A DNA stretch of 64,000 bases. Origin: Harmothoe impar (lineage: Eukaryota > Annelida > Polychaeta > Phyllodocida > Polynoidae). The translations under genes and the position numbers were made by a program. Below, in pieces: positions 39,096-53,400 of the stretch. Location: contig OX381707.1 of assembly GCA_947462335.1 (NCBI GenBank), forward strand, positions 60,923,773-60,987,772. The letters are read 5' to 3'. Positions within the stretch are counted from its first letter, which is position 1. Each line of letters opens with the position of its first letter. The notes below the pieces were generated by a model that saw only the letters and a list, made by a program, of their open reading frames with translations, did not search any database and had not been told where the DNA came from.

Positions 39096-39473
39096 TATCA
39101 ACCCTCCCCCCCCCCATGTGTCCTACGGTAGCTGCCAGGTGTAGAACATGGCTGAGGGCGTGCTGACATAAGCACCACTGCATTGGTAGCTATCCACGTG
39201 GTAGCCCCGTAATTTAGATCTTCAGCAAGATATAATGGCTCAAATACAACACTTATGCTAGTATTGGGACTACTAAGCAATGTAGAATTCCATTTTCAGT
39301 TTGAGAAAAATATCCATATATTTTTAAATGCAATATTTAAAATATTATGAGCATTTCTCGTTTTGGGTGCCATCTCCACCTTCCACTTTTTACATCCAAC
39401 CCCCAACTCAGTGCTGTAGCCTGCGTCAGGCTCGACCACGTGCGTGCGTGGATACCCCAAGTAGTACAATGCC

Positions 39474-42400
39474 GATAAGATAATTACAACTTGTACAGAT
39501 GCTTAATATCTTAGGGAATGAACATGTAAAAGATGAAGTTTGCATCTTCAACCATCAGTGTGTAAGAACTTTTTCTAGTCTGGGGTCCGCTTGGACCCCA
39601 GGTAGTATTAAACATGATTTTTTTGACGTAGTATGATAAGGGCTATGGGTATTTTGCTGGAAAAGAAGTCTAAAATTACCTTAATTTACATGCAGAACCG
39701 TTCTTTCTCCCCAGGATTGAATTTACCTGAGGGTCGCATGACCCTCGGGCATTCAGTATGGCTGGATCATGCAATATGGCCGAGTGTTATTGCACGCTGT
39801 CCTCGGGAACGTTCCTCCCATAGGTTTAACATTGTCCTGCCGTATTCACCATGAAATGTAATTTAGTTCCCACCATCAGTTTCCAATAAGTAATAAAACC
39901 AACAAAAAATACATACATATAAGATATGTTTTATTCAAAATGCTATACTGTACATTACATAATAGAAGGAACCGACACAAAGTTGTCATATTCAATATTC
40001 ATAACTGGAATGTGAATGATAAAAGTAGGTTTTATTCACAGTGGAAGATTTCATCCTCCTGTGTTGGCCTGGCATATGTATTTTAAAGATTTGAAAGTAC
40101 AATGCCCCCCGTAATATGGAGCATAGGCAATTACCTAAGAATCACTTAGAATTTGTATTTAGTATATAGCACTGTTCTCAGTGATTTGCAAATCCACAAG
40201 AGGATTACTACAATCAATTGACAACCACAACCATAGAATTCTAAGAAATTGGAGGGCGCTTTTATAATCCTGATCACATGGGCAGTAAATGACCGGACTT
40301 GCTATGTAAAAAGCCCTATACTCTATGGACGCAAATCAGCCAATACATTACCATTGCTTGTCTATGGAGCTTTGGCAGATTGAGCAAGTCAAACGTATTT
40401 AAAGTGAAATTTAAAGTATTATTCCCTTGTTTTACTTTGGGGGACTAGTCTTCCTTCATTTTTTTGAATAGTTTATTTTTTTTTATCTACAAGTTCATCG
40501 GCTTTCTAGGGGATGTTCTTCCTAGTTAAAAGATTTAATAACCCCAAAAATAGTTATTTCTAATGTTTTAAGCTCTCATGAGGTGAAATATAGTATATCG
40601 ATCACAAAAAGAGAAATTCACAGCTATTAATTAAAGTAGTTATATTTCAAGTCATCCTCGATGGTCTCAATCTCTCTTTACTCAATCTCTTTAGGATATT
40701 CTATTACATATATTCATAAGCAATATATAAATTGGTCAGCTTTAGACACTACCCTTCCATATCTGTTACATAGGTCGCATCTTTGAATTCTATTCCTAAT
40801 TTCCTAAGAAAATATTTAGAAATTCAGCATCTACTGAGAAAATGCCCCTCCAAGAACAAAGATGTTCATCTATTGTTCTGAGTAGAAATATCATATTACA
40901 TATTAAATGCGTTTTTGAATATGGAATAAATAATGATGATTTATAGAAACAGTAGCCTTCAAAATAATAGTAAAAGATAAATGGACCTCTCTCGTTGCCT
41001 AGAAACCCAAATAAAAGAATCCCTCCCATGCTTTATTCAGGGCCATGGTAAAATCATTTTTGTCCCATGCACAACGCTAATTACAGAATGGAAAGAGAGG
41101 TCTTTTTCATATCCTCTCAACTGCTTCGTTTTCGCTCCAGTGGTGCAAGAACATTGCACATCATCATAAATGCAATATATTGTCATTGCTCTTTTCAATA
41201 TTCAAATACGTATTGAATGCTTTATGCTTGCTGGTCATCTGTCAATTGACTTAATTACAAATACCACGCATACAGAGATTAAGCACAGGTACAAAATGTA
41301 CATTGTACATACCTTGGCGTTTTTATACAGTAAAAAAACACATTATTATTCCAAAATCAGTTTTAAAATTGAGTCTTTATACTTATTATGTCAGGTACTA
41401 TCAACACGTTTTAACCATTATAAATATCACACTTCTTCTACACCTAGATTCAGCAGCGGCGGTATAATTTCATTGATTAAGTTCGACAAAATATTTCTTA
41501 TTCAGCACATTGATAGCTATTAATGGATATAAGCTTTTTTCACAATCTTGCTAACGATCTGTTGCAAGCTTTCTTTGGCAATACATTCATTTGACTACAT
41601 TTACAACGGGGTACACAGTGTCACTGGATAATACGCAATCTCTAAAGTCCTAGTTTGTCTCGCACTTTAAGACTACCTTGTTTTATGTACAGTGGAAAAC
41701 TGTATGGGGGAGGAGGGGGGCAAATAAATTTGAATCCCTCTAGAGGGGGGACCAAAAAGATGCAACCCCTTTTTAATGGAAAGCCCGCACATTACTGTAG
41801 ATAAGAGTGGTCGGCCACTTTAGAATTGAACAACGTGATACTATATATAATGTGGGAAGGACACGAAAACGTTCCCGTGAATTATAATGACCATAAAATA
41901 AAAGATGTGGATAATTTTTAAACCAATGACAACGGGGAACTAATGTCGGTAATAGTGATGGTCACTATCCGAATATATTTTCCCATACATGTAAAGCTAT
42001 AGCAATACATTTTGATTGATTACAAGCCTAATTTCATGGATACTGAATAAAGTGGCAAGGGAATGCATACTCAGTTAAACAGGCGAGTAATGGTATAAAG
42101 TATGCAATTGATGTGACTCAGAGCAGCATTATGGTCACAATAGATCCAGCTGCAGTGTTATTTCTAGATGCTTTATAAGTATTTATCAAACTACACTAAT
42201 GCTATAGAGTACTGTCATATTTACGATGGCACATATAGAGTAATGACATTTAAATAAGAAAAGAAAAACGAATTACTCAATTTGGGACTACACTTGTAAT
42301 AACAGGACCACCGACCGAGTCGGTGTATAAATATCACATACACCTGTGAAGAGAGCAGTTATACCTGGCACACCTCTGATATGAATGGCTCCTTTACCAA

Positions 42401-45107
42401 GTGTCATCTATTATAATCCCACACTGTCAAGATCATCCCATTAAAGCATCTGAACTAATACTAAACTCATTATACAAAGTCATTCAAGGTTGCATCTGAA
42501 GGAAATAATATAAAAGGTATATTTGGATAACTCCCAATAATTCAGAAGTATTAGTGTCCATATTTAAACTTTTCTTTGGATCAGCAATAAAGAATAACTT
42601 GCATGTTTGCACAGGAAACAATACAGCAAAATATGTTACATAATAGATTCATGAGATATTGGAGAAACTTTTAAGGGGTTTAGTATTCAGGAATGAAAGT
42701 GACCAATCTAAAAAACACACCATTGAAATGCTCAAATTAAGGCCCCTGAACAAAGATCCTCTATGGTTAAGCACAGGTCTACACGACATTAAAAAAAAGG
42801 AAATAAGGAAAAACTTGAGGACTTTCATGTTCCCTGTATAGTCACAGCTGTGAATGAGGATGTCACTTACACGTTGAGCACGGTCAAACTCAAGTTTAGG
42901 CTAAGTACTTCTGCTTTAAATCACAAACAATTGAGCCATATATTTCATTTTCCGGCATGATGTGAAGGAAACCAAGGTCAACACAGGGTACAGTGCTGTG
43001 TATTTTGCTTGAAGTACGGTGGCCATTAAAACGGTGATTTCAGCGCAGGAATATTGAACACAAAACCTGTCGCATGGTGATAGCACAGGGATGAAAGTGA
43101 CCAAACTCGAAAAAACGTTAAAATGTTAAAACTGAGGCCTCATATCAGTGTTCATTCAAATACATGTAGTACAAATGTCAAGTCCCATACAGTCAGACCT
43201 TTCAATGTTGGACACTCACTATTTTGGATACGCATAAACTTCACACATATGAAACATTGATCCAATAAAAAAGAAAAAGACCCACCAATAAGGAAGGTCT
43301 GACTCTAGTTGATAAAGCCATCTGCGGGTCATTTAATGTCCCGCAGTCCATTGGAAGGAAGTATAGCAGGTACGAGGAGATATATAAATTGACAGCTTTG
43401 ATCCCATAAACATAGTTGTGGCAAGCCAACGACTACGGTTGGTGGGGTGACTTATGGGAGTGATCATTCTTTATCAACGGGGGGGGGGGGGGGCAAAAAC
43501 TTTGGACCCCTTGACCGGGGGGAGGGGGGTGTAAAACATTTGGACCCCTCTTGGGGGGGGGGGGGTAAAAAAATGTAACCAGTTTTGAGCCAAAAAGCCA
43601 GTGCGTTACTATGCTTCAAAGGGCCCGCGCGCGCCCTGATTTTCAACCCATGGGGGGGGGGGGGGGGTAAAAAATTTCGACCCGTTGACCAGCGGGGTGA
43701 AAATTTTTTCGCGTGCTCCACATGAACCCCTCCCCCACCCCCTTGTTAAAAAATGATCACTCCCTAATGTTATTTCCCGCATACTACACGTGCCTTGTGT
43801 ACAACCAGCACCCAGACTTTGGCAGAATCATATAACCCGCACTGGGGTACTAAAAAGTATATTTTAGCATGAATATGACATTAAATATGTATTCTGGTCA
43901 CTATACCATAGCTCGCAGAAGGACAACTATGTGTATGGAATCGTTAAGTACAAGTATAAGGCAGGGAAGGTGCAGTGAGTTTTATCATTGTGTGGAAATG
44001 CTCAACTAGGTATTATACCCACCAGAGATAGTACAGATAATGAATATCAGTCAAAGAGTCACAAAGAGTCATAAATAGCTTTCTGGAATGCATATATACT
44101 CTATGTATACGAGAAGTCAACATCTAGCATGGATAAATCTCTTCATTTGACATTATAATTCATGTTCGTCATTGTTCATCTCCATTAATATCTCGGGTAT
44201 TTCTATCAATTCTTCATGTGCCTTTCTTTTCACTTTAGCCATATTAAACTAGACACAACCAGAATGAAGTCTTGATAGGAAACGCTATAGCTAGGCCTCG
44301 CTGTTCATAGGTGGCAGCACATTGCAGGTTATGACTCATTGCTCAAGAGAAATGTTCCCCCTGAGGGGTCAAAATCTGTAATATAGTTATCACTCACATC
44401 ACATTCTTGGTCTTGACTCAAACCCAATTGAATGCATTAACATACATTTGTCACCGGTGGCTATAAATGGCCACACAGAGAGAATTAGTGCTAAAAGCGC
44501 CCTCTCTCACTAAAAAAGTGTTAGAACTAACAACCGTTAGAGACCTTGTAACTTCAACCAGACTTACATTGTAGAAATTGCATTTTCAAATTTGGATGGG
44601 AAACTTGGGGTCATATCTGGTCTAGCACATTATCTCAACAACATATATGGTTTTGTATTACCAAAGTGAGATGACTTCCCCCAAATGATTGTAAATGTAA
44701 TTACTATGCATCTGCAAATACCAGTACCATTGGTAATACTTAAAACTAACCCCAATGTTTTAAATGGGACAAATACGATGTTATATACATTGTACTTTCG
44801 ATTTGCTATACACATTAACCCACGTTTTGATCGGAAGAGGGCAAAAAATGGCCACACTCTAAACATAGCACAATAGTCAGGCCACAGTATACCAAGGTAC
44901 AAAAGGAGATATATGCATAACGTGTAGTTATTAGATATAAATATCTAATTTGAAAGAATTTCATTAAGCTGTTTAACACACAGAGAGCTACTAAGCCGTC
45001 CTCATCCAATATTACTGGTAGTCACACTTTGTATTCCAGTTATATCTTAAACCCACATTGACAGAATCGGAGAACACCCTACAAGTACCATTATACCCTG
45101 GTTCTAT
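39474..45107. other. Intergenic region between the satellite element and EXD2
   Basis: 5.6 kb of AT-rich DNA with no gene I can support. A hairpin CTGGGGTCC/GGACCCCAG lies at 39580-39601, similar to the one at 19047. A small inverted repeat GAGGGTC-GCAT-GACCCTC lies near 39731. Fragments of the G-tract MITE occur at about 41703-41790, with a full copy at 43456-43764. A fragment of the CCGCGTATAA-type repeat lies at about 43790-43850. Confidence 0.6.
43456..43764. mobile_element. G-tract MITE, full copy
   Basis: The left end GGGAGTGATCATTCTTTATC is mirrored by TTAAAAAATGATCACTCCC at the right. The interior is a series of G(8-16) tracts, each followed by TAAAAAATTTCGACC-like sequence. The same family occurs at 49296-56122 (split) and in parts at 41703, 58990 and 59940. 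Confidence 0.75.
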
Positions 45108-47496
45108 TCATGTCTGTAGTTGGGATGCTTGAAAGGTGGAAGGGAGGCCGAGGTTGAGGGCAGCCAGTCGGTCGTGACTGTGATCGACCGACCAGAGCGG
45201 CGGCAGATGCTGGGGCACCATTTTGTCCAGGAAGTGTTGCCGCCACATTTTTTCGAAGCTAAATAGACCTTCATGCTCCATCATATAGGCCACAACTTTC
45301 TCACCGTGACACGAGAAACCCTCATTCGGCAGCCTGCAAGGGGAATACAAGAGATTTAAATGTACGCTTTAATATTAGTATTTGCTAGATGAAAGAACAC
45401 TAAATGTATACCCCCCACTCTTAATTTTCAATTTAGACTACAAATAAGCTTTTTTGTTGCGATGTCCAGGATGATTTAAAAGATATACATTATATTATTG
45501 TTATAAAATGGAATGGGCGCAACGCATTTCTGCATCCAAGACATTTTCCACCATCTTCAACACCTACATCATTATCTTTTGCTTTTTTTTAAAGATTTTT
45601 TTTGTCAATGGATTTGAAGATGGGAAAGTGGAGCGAACGACAACGGTTTTTTTTAATCCAGACTGTATCGGGTACATACTTGGTGTCGAGTTTGCTTCCC
45701 TCAGACAAGACGTCGGTGCTGACTTCATCTATTTGGTAGTACTCCTTGATGACTGCCTCCAGTTGTTGCCGACGGACCTCAGGGATATTCTTACCATGTA
45801 GTAATGCCCTGTAAAAAAGAGGAATATTTCAATATTGCTTATTATTTCTGGTAGAAATAGATTTATAAAAGCTTTTTATCCGTGACTTACGGTTAAACAT
45901 TGCGTAAGTTAACAAGATGATCATTGGTCTATAGTTACTGTAAATTTGCATGAATAAGACGCAAACAATACCTCCAGTGCGGGTTATACAATATTCTCAA
46001 ACTCTAGATGCGGCTAATACAAGGGTGTTTGGAATCATAGTTCTTTACAAATACCGTAAACCCTTGTGTATAAGTGTAAGTGTATAATCCGCACCCCGAC
46101 TTTAGGCCGATCCTATAAGCTGCACTGGCCATCTGATTATGGTGACTTTTGCACTGTATTATAGGAACAAAAACTTGCGTATAAGTCCAACCTGGACTCT
46201 GTGCCGATGCTATATGCCGCACCAGCGATCTGACTCGCGTACTAGCCGCGACTTATACGCGAGGTTTTACGGTATAACAATTCTCAGGCGTCAGGTATGG
46301 GGTGCAAGGTTCTCATGGCCAGAATGCAGGTTATAAACGAGATGCAGGTTATTCGCGAGAACTTACGATATATCAAACTTCCAAAAAATTTTGACATACC
46401 TGCTTGCTGACTTGACTTTGCCGGTGGCATAATCATTCAACCATTTCGAGTGTTTGGCCGATCCGGTTGGCGCATTACATTTAGATTCTAGATATGTTCG
46501 CATTTCTGAGTCATGTTGAGAACTTCGCTGATGACAACCTAGGCACATGAGAAGTACGTCATGTGATTTGTGGTCTTTCATTACCGCTGGGAAATGCCTG
46601 TAGGAGAAAGTTACACTATTATTATTATTTATCCAGGGAGCAAATTGTGCTGAGAGACACTAGCTTAATGGCTTATTTTTTAGGGACTTTCATTTATTAC
46701 CACATTAAATATACATAAAGGCAACTGTTACAGTAAATGTAACCCGATACTTTAAAAGGATAAAATCCTATTTTTAGTAAAAAAAAAAAAAAAATACTAT
46801 ATCAACAAAAAATATCAACATTCTTTTTACCCCGTTTTATATCACGCATAAACCTAAATCAGAGGTACAGAATAGAAGACCTCCTGTATGATTTCTGATA
46901 TGGTATGTACGTGACAAGTTGCTTAGAAGGGTATACAGAAGCGGTGGTACTGACTTGCGGTACTCGTGTGGTACAATATTCTTTTTGGTGTAGGAGTCGG
47001 GGTGGCCACAGACCACACATTGGTTCTTTTTGTCTTGTAGATAGTAGTTAGCTTCAGACACCGGGCGACCGGAGGGTTCAAACTTGAGTTGCACTGTCAG
47101 AGGGTCGTCTCGCACCTTAGCTGTAGAAAGAGACATACATTTAGTATGAGCATTTTATTTCTAAATGAGATAGAAGGTATGGGGTCATGATTAGCCCCCA
47201 AAAATGATGATATCAAAGCTTTACAGATACTCTTTTGAATACTGTTCTGAGGCCCAGATTCCCTGCAGTTGCACAGATTAAACGTATGACATGTTAATGA
47301 ATCAACATGTATTGTACTTACTTCCAAGTCCCTTCTCGACATACCACAGGGCCTTCTTCACATCACACGTACACAAGAGTTGCCCGTCAGGTGCCCATAG
47401 CTGACAGTTGTGGTACAGCGGTTTATCACGCGCCTTGTACGACCGGCTCACCGGCTTGAATAGGTCCTTTGGTCGCTTTCCTCCACCCATCCGTTG
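45108..47496 (-). CDS. EXD2-like, coding exons 7-11 (C-terminal region with CxxC pairs)
   Basis: Exon 7 carries KPLYHNCQLWAPDGQLLCTC. Exon 8 has CVVCGHPDSYTKKNIVPHEY, and exon 9 MKDHKSHDVLLMCLGCHQ. These Cys/His pairs resemble an HNH/zinc-ribbon-like fold known from EXD2 C-termini. Exon 11 ends with WRQHFLDKMVPQHLPPLW and SVDHSHDRL, then TGA at 45110-45108. These blocks are highly diagnostic of EXD2 over other RNase D relatives. Confidence 0.9.
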
Positions 47497-50400
47497 CTGA
47501 AGATAACCAGAATTGGGTAAATATTCAATTCAGATTTATTAAACATGGAAAATAGGTAATACATTCTCTCCTTATATGTTTGGTTGTTACTCACTGTGAT
47601 ATATAACAAAGACATTTTACTGTATGTGACATATGGACCAAACTGGGCTTTTGTGTGTGGAAAAATAAAGAGCCATGGAGATAGAAATCTGTGCAGAGTC
47701 GATATGGGGGGGGAATAGTAAAATGTCTATGCTCATTCTGTCTACTTACCTTGATGCCTGATGATTTTAGAGAGAACTTGACATCGACAATACCCTGACA
47801 TATAGACAACGCTTTCTGTCTGACATCACGCTCGGTGTGGGGACCCGACTCCGGGGTCAGCTTGTCGTGAACCAACTTGGTGAAAATGTCAATAGCTACC
47901 GCCGCGTCCCCTGCAGCATATTGTATCTGGAATGGACACCACACACAGCTGCAGTCTCTTTCAATTATTGCGAATAATTTAAACTTTAAATTATAAAGAT
48001 TCTGCAGATTCCCTGAAGAGGTCTGCAAATACCGAATCTAGCAGGAATTTTTTACTCAAGAAATGTGGTCCAATTATATCTTAATTAATATTGCCCTGCA
48101 ACCTATTGACTCTGCATTTTAGGGAATATATAATTTTTTTCTGAAAAGTTAAGATGTTACATTAACATTGTTAAAGACAAGTAATCCGTTACTAACCTGT
48201 TCATTCGTCAGTATTTTAGCTTGCCAATCACTGCATCGAACTTGTGAACCCTTCTCTAATATCTGACCCAATACTCCTAAAGTTAGGTCTTTCAGACCAA
48301 AGTTTCTAAAAGAAAAACAAAGCGATATTTTAAAAACAGGTTTATTATAGATAATTGACTAGCATAATAACATTCAGGGAATTATAGGTTATATTGATTA
48401 CAATACAATGAATTCTTTGCAGATTGTACAGTGTGTCATACAGAATTGCAGGTAAGAGTTATTAACTGTACACCCAGTGCTTCCCAGTAATCAGGAGGTA
48501 AAAACAAGTTTATATTCACCCATATTCATACTTGGTACTTCTAACGGCCAGGTAGCGGAGGTCCACACAACCCCGCACACAAAGACCGTGGTCCTTGTGA
48601 AGTCTGTGTGCGTCATCATAAATGGCCACTCCCAGTTTTAAAATCCTGAAACATGTGTGACATGGGCCCGATTCTTTAAAATAGTGACAGTATTGTTTAT
48701 TGTATAATATAAATCCTTATTTACATAGCCTGCAGTCACAATTAATGACACATTATCTAGCAAAACACTACTGCTTTCGTTTTCGTGTTGCATCAAATAA
48801 GTTAAAATATCTCTATGATCTTCTAAGACTAATGAAACAAATGGATAGTTGTTAGTTGTTGAGTAAATTCAATAATAGAATGAGTGTGTTAGATAAGCTT
48901 ACCCTTTGTCATTGAGAATAGACTTTAGTGAATCTGGTACTGATGGTAACAGTTGTATCCTGATCAGTACACATAGCCCGGTGTGGGTAGCAAGCTGGAT
49001 CAGGGCTACTGGGTTTGTCCCCACCCATTCACAGTCCATACCCAGCGCCTGTTCAAACACAAACAGAGAAGTCAATCAATTCTTCAAACTATTGGCTTTG
49101 TAGATAATTGTTTTAATCTAGAAACAGCAGCCCATTGGCGTAATTATCAAATGAACAAGGGAGATATCTTTCTTTAAACAAAAAAAAGTTTTATTGACTC
49201 AATCTCATGAAAAGAATCAGGTTCATGATGATGCCATTGATGGGTTTCCACCACAGCGGGCAAGAAAACAGGCTCGTTTGACGGTAGAAAAATAAGGGAG
49301 TGCTCATTTTTTTACAACAGAGGGGGGCGGGGGAATGGTGGGGGTGGGGGTGAGGGGTAAAAAATTTGGACTCATTAATATAAGATTAATCGAGTACTTA
49401 CCATGTAATATAAGTATGAAGATTAATCGTTGTTCTTCGAGAGACAGATAAACATATCTGCTGAGTACACAGGAGAGGGAGCACTTCCGGTTCCGGTCAG
49501 ATTAGCGCCCACCTGCAGTGAATCTTTTGCTGAAAGTAAAACATCTGGAAATAGTACACAGTAGTGCTCTTTTTACTTTTGTCTAAATAGCACCCACATG
49601 AGTAGGTGAGAGATTATATCACTAGTAGTAATCTTCTTCATCCTGGGGATGGATGGGTGGGCCTGTGTACTCAGCAGATATGTTTATCTGTCTCTCGAAG
49701 AACAACGATTAATCTTCATACTTATATTACATGGTAAGTACTCGATTAATCTTATATTCTTCTTCGCGACAGAAAACATTCTGCTGACACAGGAGACTTC
49801 AAAGTTCAGCTAGATTCACTGCTTATTTCCCATAATGTTACTCTCCCATAAAGGACTGTAACTTCTCATATAGGATAACAGAAAATAGATACTTTATTTC
49901 ACCTAAAGGTGATGTTCTATTGCCTTGTGATATGGTTTTGACTAGGTTGCATGACATTTTGCTATATAGCAAAGAAGGCATAACTGCCATACAGTTCACC
50001 ACAGCTGTGGCAGTGTAATTGTCCATCATAGAAAAAAGTTTTATCACATACAGATAACTGCTGCCTCTTGTAAGGCTTATGACTATGATCAGCCAATAGA
50101 GTTCATACAAACTATCGTTACGGCAAAAGGGCCAAAATTCTCCCCTTTTGAGGTGTGTCTTTTCCCCCAAAAAGGCTCTGAAAATTTTGTTCCCAGCTAC
50201 TCGATTGAGTCCTCCAGGAGGATCCTGGCTAGCGTCTTGGGAGGCTTGGGGTTCTCGATAGGCTTGTTGTAGTGCTTAGCCATGGTCTTGGCACCTTTCC
50301 AAGACCCATGCCTAAGCAAAACAGCAGTCGATACACCGAGTCTCCCTCCCGCAGAGGTGCTGGCACCCCTGGTGGAGTGAGCTCGGTATACCCTGGTGTC

Positions 50401-53400
50401 CACCCCAGCTGCGGAAAGCACCGCAAGGACCCATCGCTTTGATGAGTCCTGCCCAATCTCGCCAAATGGCTTGCGGAAGGACAAGAAGAACGAGTGTTTC
50501 CTTCGCCCTTCCTTGTCCAACCTGACTGGCTCCGTGACCCGCACGTAACGTTTCAGGTCACAGACGACGCACAGAGTCTCCTCCTCGTGGAACGGTTCCA
50601 GGACCAGTTCTTTGAGGGGTTCCCCCCCGTACGCGCTGTTTTCATCAGACCCTTCAGAGCGAAACTCGCAGACCCCGAACCCAGCCAAGTCAGTTTGCGG
50701 AGATCAAGCGCAGGGATGACCTGGCCTTTTTGGCCCGACACCAGCAGAATCAGCATCGTTAGCTTGAACCCCAAGAACTGGGTGGGCAAGCCTTCATTGG
50801 CACCCCAACGCTGGAACATGCTGAACACCAGCCTAATATCCCAGAACTTGTTATATCTGGGAGAAGGAGGATTCCTTCTATAGTCGGTGCTGACGGCCCT
50901 GCACACCCAATAGTGGGTGCCCATTGTCTTCCCGTTGTCAAGGTTTTTCACTAAAATCGACAACTCACATCTGGCAGCGTTGACAGTGCCAAAAGCCCTG
51001 CCCTTTTCCGAAAGCAAACGGAGAAAAAGACGTGGTTGACAGCTGCAACGTGTACGACATGGTTGACAGCTGCAACGTCTATGACGTGATTGCCAGCTGC
51101 AACGTGTACGACATGTTTGACAGCTGCAAGGTCTCTGACGTGTTTGCCAGATGCAACATCTACTACGTTATTGGCAGATGCAATGTCTGGGACGTGGTTG
51201 TCGGCTGCAACGTCTAAGACGTGATTGACAGCTGCAACGTCTAAGACGTGATTGACAGCTGCCATGTCTACAACGTGAATGACAGCTGCAACGTGTACGA
51301 CGTGATTGACAGCTGACATGTTTACAATATAAATGTCATCTGCAACGTCTACGACTTGATTGACATCACATGTTTGCCGGCGGATTGACAACTGCAACGT
51401 CTAGGACGTTATTGACAGATGCAATGTCTACGACGTGGTTGACATCTGCAACGTCTACAACATGGTTGACATCTGCAACATCTCCTACGTGATTGACAGC
51501 TGCAACATGTACAACATGATTGGCAGCTGCAACGTGTACGATGTGATTGACACCTGCAACGTGTATGATGTGATTGACAGCTGCAACGTGTATGACATGT
51601 TTGACAGCTGCAAGGTCTACGTGTTTGACATCTGCAACGTCTATGACGTGATTGACAGCTGTAATATTTACGTCATAGAATGCCATTTGTAACATCTACA
51701 ACATGATTGACAGCTTCAATGTCTGTCACGTAATTTACAGCTGTAGCGTTTACAACATGTGAGAGAGCTGCAACGTCTACAATGTGATTCACAGCTGCAA
51801 CATCTACAATGTGAGTGACATCTGCAACATGTGTGACTTACAGCTGCAACTTCTACAACCTGATTGTCAGCTGCAATAGCTACTTCCTGAGTGACAGCTG
51901 TATCATCTACAACATAATTGACAGCTGCGACTTGCTTGACACCTGCACATGTCTATATCATGAATGACAGCGGTAAAGTCTACAACATGATTGGCAGCTG
52001 CAACGTCTATGACGTGATTGACAGCTGCAATGTCTACAATGTAATTGCCACCTGCAACATCTGCGACTTGCTTGACAGGTGCAAACGTCTACGTCATGAA
52101 TGACAGCGGCAACGTCTACAACATGCTTGACAGCTGCAACTGAATGAGACCCCAAAATAAAGAGGTACAAAACCCTAACCAGGTAAAGTGCACTCAAGTA
52201 TCCACAACTCTTAAGTGATCCAAATATAATGTTGGTCTTTTCGGAAACTAGTCCAAACCAAATACAAATGCGGACAGCGGCTACGTCTGTGACGTGGGTG
52301 AGGACTTATACAATTGGAGACTTAAGAGTATATAGTCAACTGTAACATCTACGACGTGATGGGCAGCTGCAACGTCTTCTTCATTGACAGCTGCAACGTC
52401 TATGACGTGATTTCCAGCTGCAACGTCTACGATTTGATTGCCAGCTGCAATGTCTACAGCGTGGTGGCCAGCTGTAACGTCTACAACCTGATTGCCAGCT
52501 GCAACATCTACGACCTGATTGACAGCTGCAACGTCTAAGACGTGATTGACAGCTGCAACGTCTACGACCTGATTGTCAGCTGCAATGTCTATGACTTTGT
52601 TGACATCTGCAACTTCTATGACGTGATTGACAGCTGCTATGTCTAAGACGGTTTGACATGCCGCTGCAACGTTTACAACATGGTGTACAGCTGCAATGTC
52701 TACTACCTGATGAACAGCTGCAACATCTATGACGTGATTAACAGCGTCAGCGGCCACGTCTGGAACGAGAGCGCCAGCGGCCACGTCTGGGACGCGAGCG
52801 CCAGCGGCCACGTCTGCGACGCTAGCGCCAGCGGCCACGTCTGCGACGCGAGCGTCTCCTACATGAGGATCAGCTGCAATGTCTAGGACGGTTTGACATG
52901 CAGCTGCAACGTCTACGACGTGGTGGATAGCTGCAATGTCTATAACGTCATGGACAGCTGCAATGTCTACGACCTGATTGCCAGCTGCAACGTCTGCGAC
53001 CTGATTGCCAGCTGCAACGTCTACGACCTGATGGCCAGCTGCAACGTCTACGACCTGATTGTCAGCTGCAACGTCTAAGACGTGATTGACAGCTGCACCT
53101 TCTACAACGTGATTGTCAGCTGCAACGTCTACGACGTGATTGACAGCTGCAACGTCTACGACGATTTGACATGCAATCGTCTATGACGTGATTGACAGCT
53201 GCTATGTCTATGACGTGATTGACAGCTGGAACATCTATGACGTGATTGACAGCTGCTATGTCTACAACGTGATTGACAGCTGCAACATCTACGACGTGAT
53301 TGACAGCTGCAAAGTCTACAACTTGATTGACAGCTGCAACGTCTACAACGTGATTGACTGCTGCAAAGCCTACAATGTGATTGACAGCTGCAACGTCTAC

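Larger units (their letters stand above)
20160..39473. mobile_element. Host element with 25-bp terminal inverted repeats carrying two satellites
   Basis: The 25 bases at 20160-20184 (starting GGCATTGTACTACTTGGGGT) recur perfectly inverted at 39449-39473. Inside are the 78-bp and 67-bp tandem arrays, with element 2 inserted in the 78-bp array. Subtracting element 2 and its 4-bp duplication leaves about 3.3 kb without any coding sequence I can recognise. That suggests a non-autonomous DNA transposon rich in subterminal satellites. A partial internal copy of the end sequence lies near 20344. I could not identify a target duplication, so the boundaries rest on the inverted repeats alone. Confidence 0.6.
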
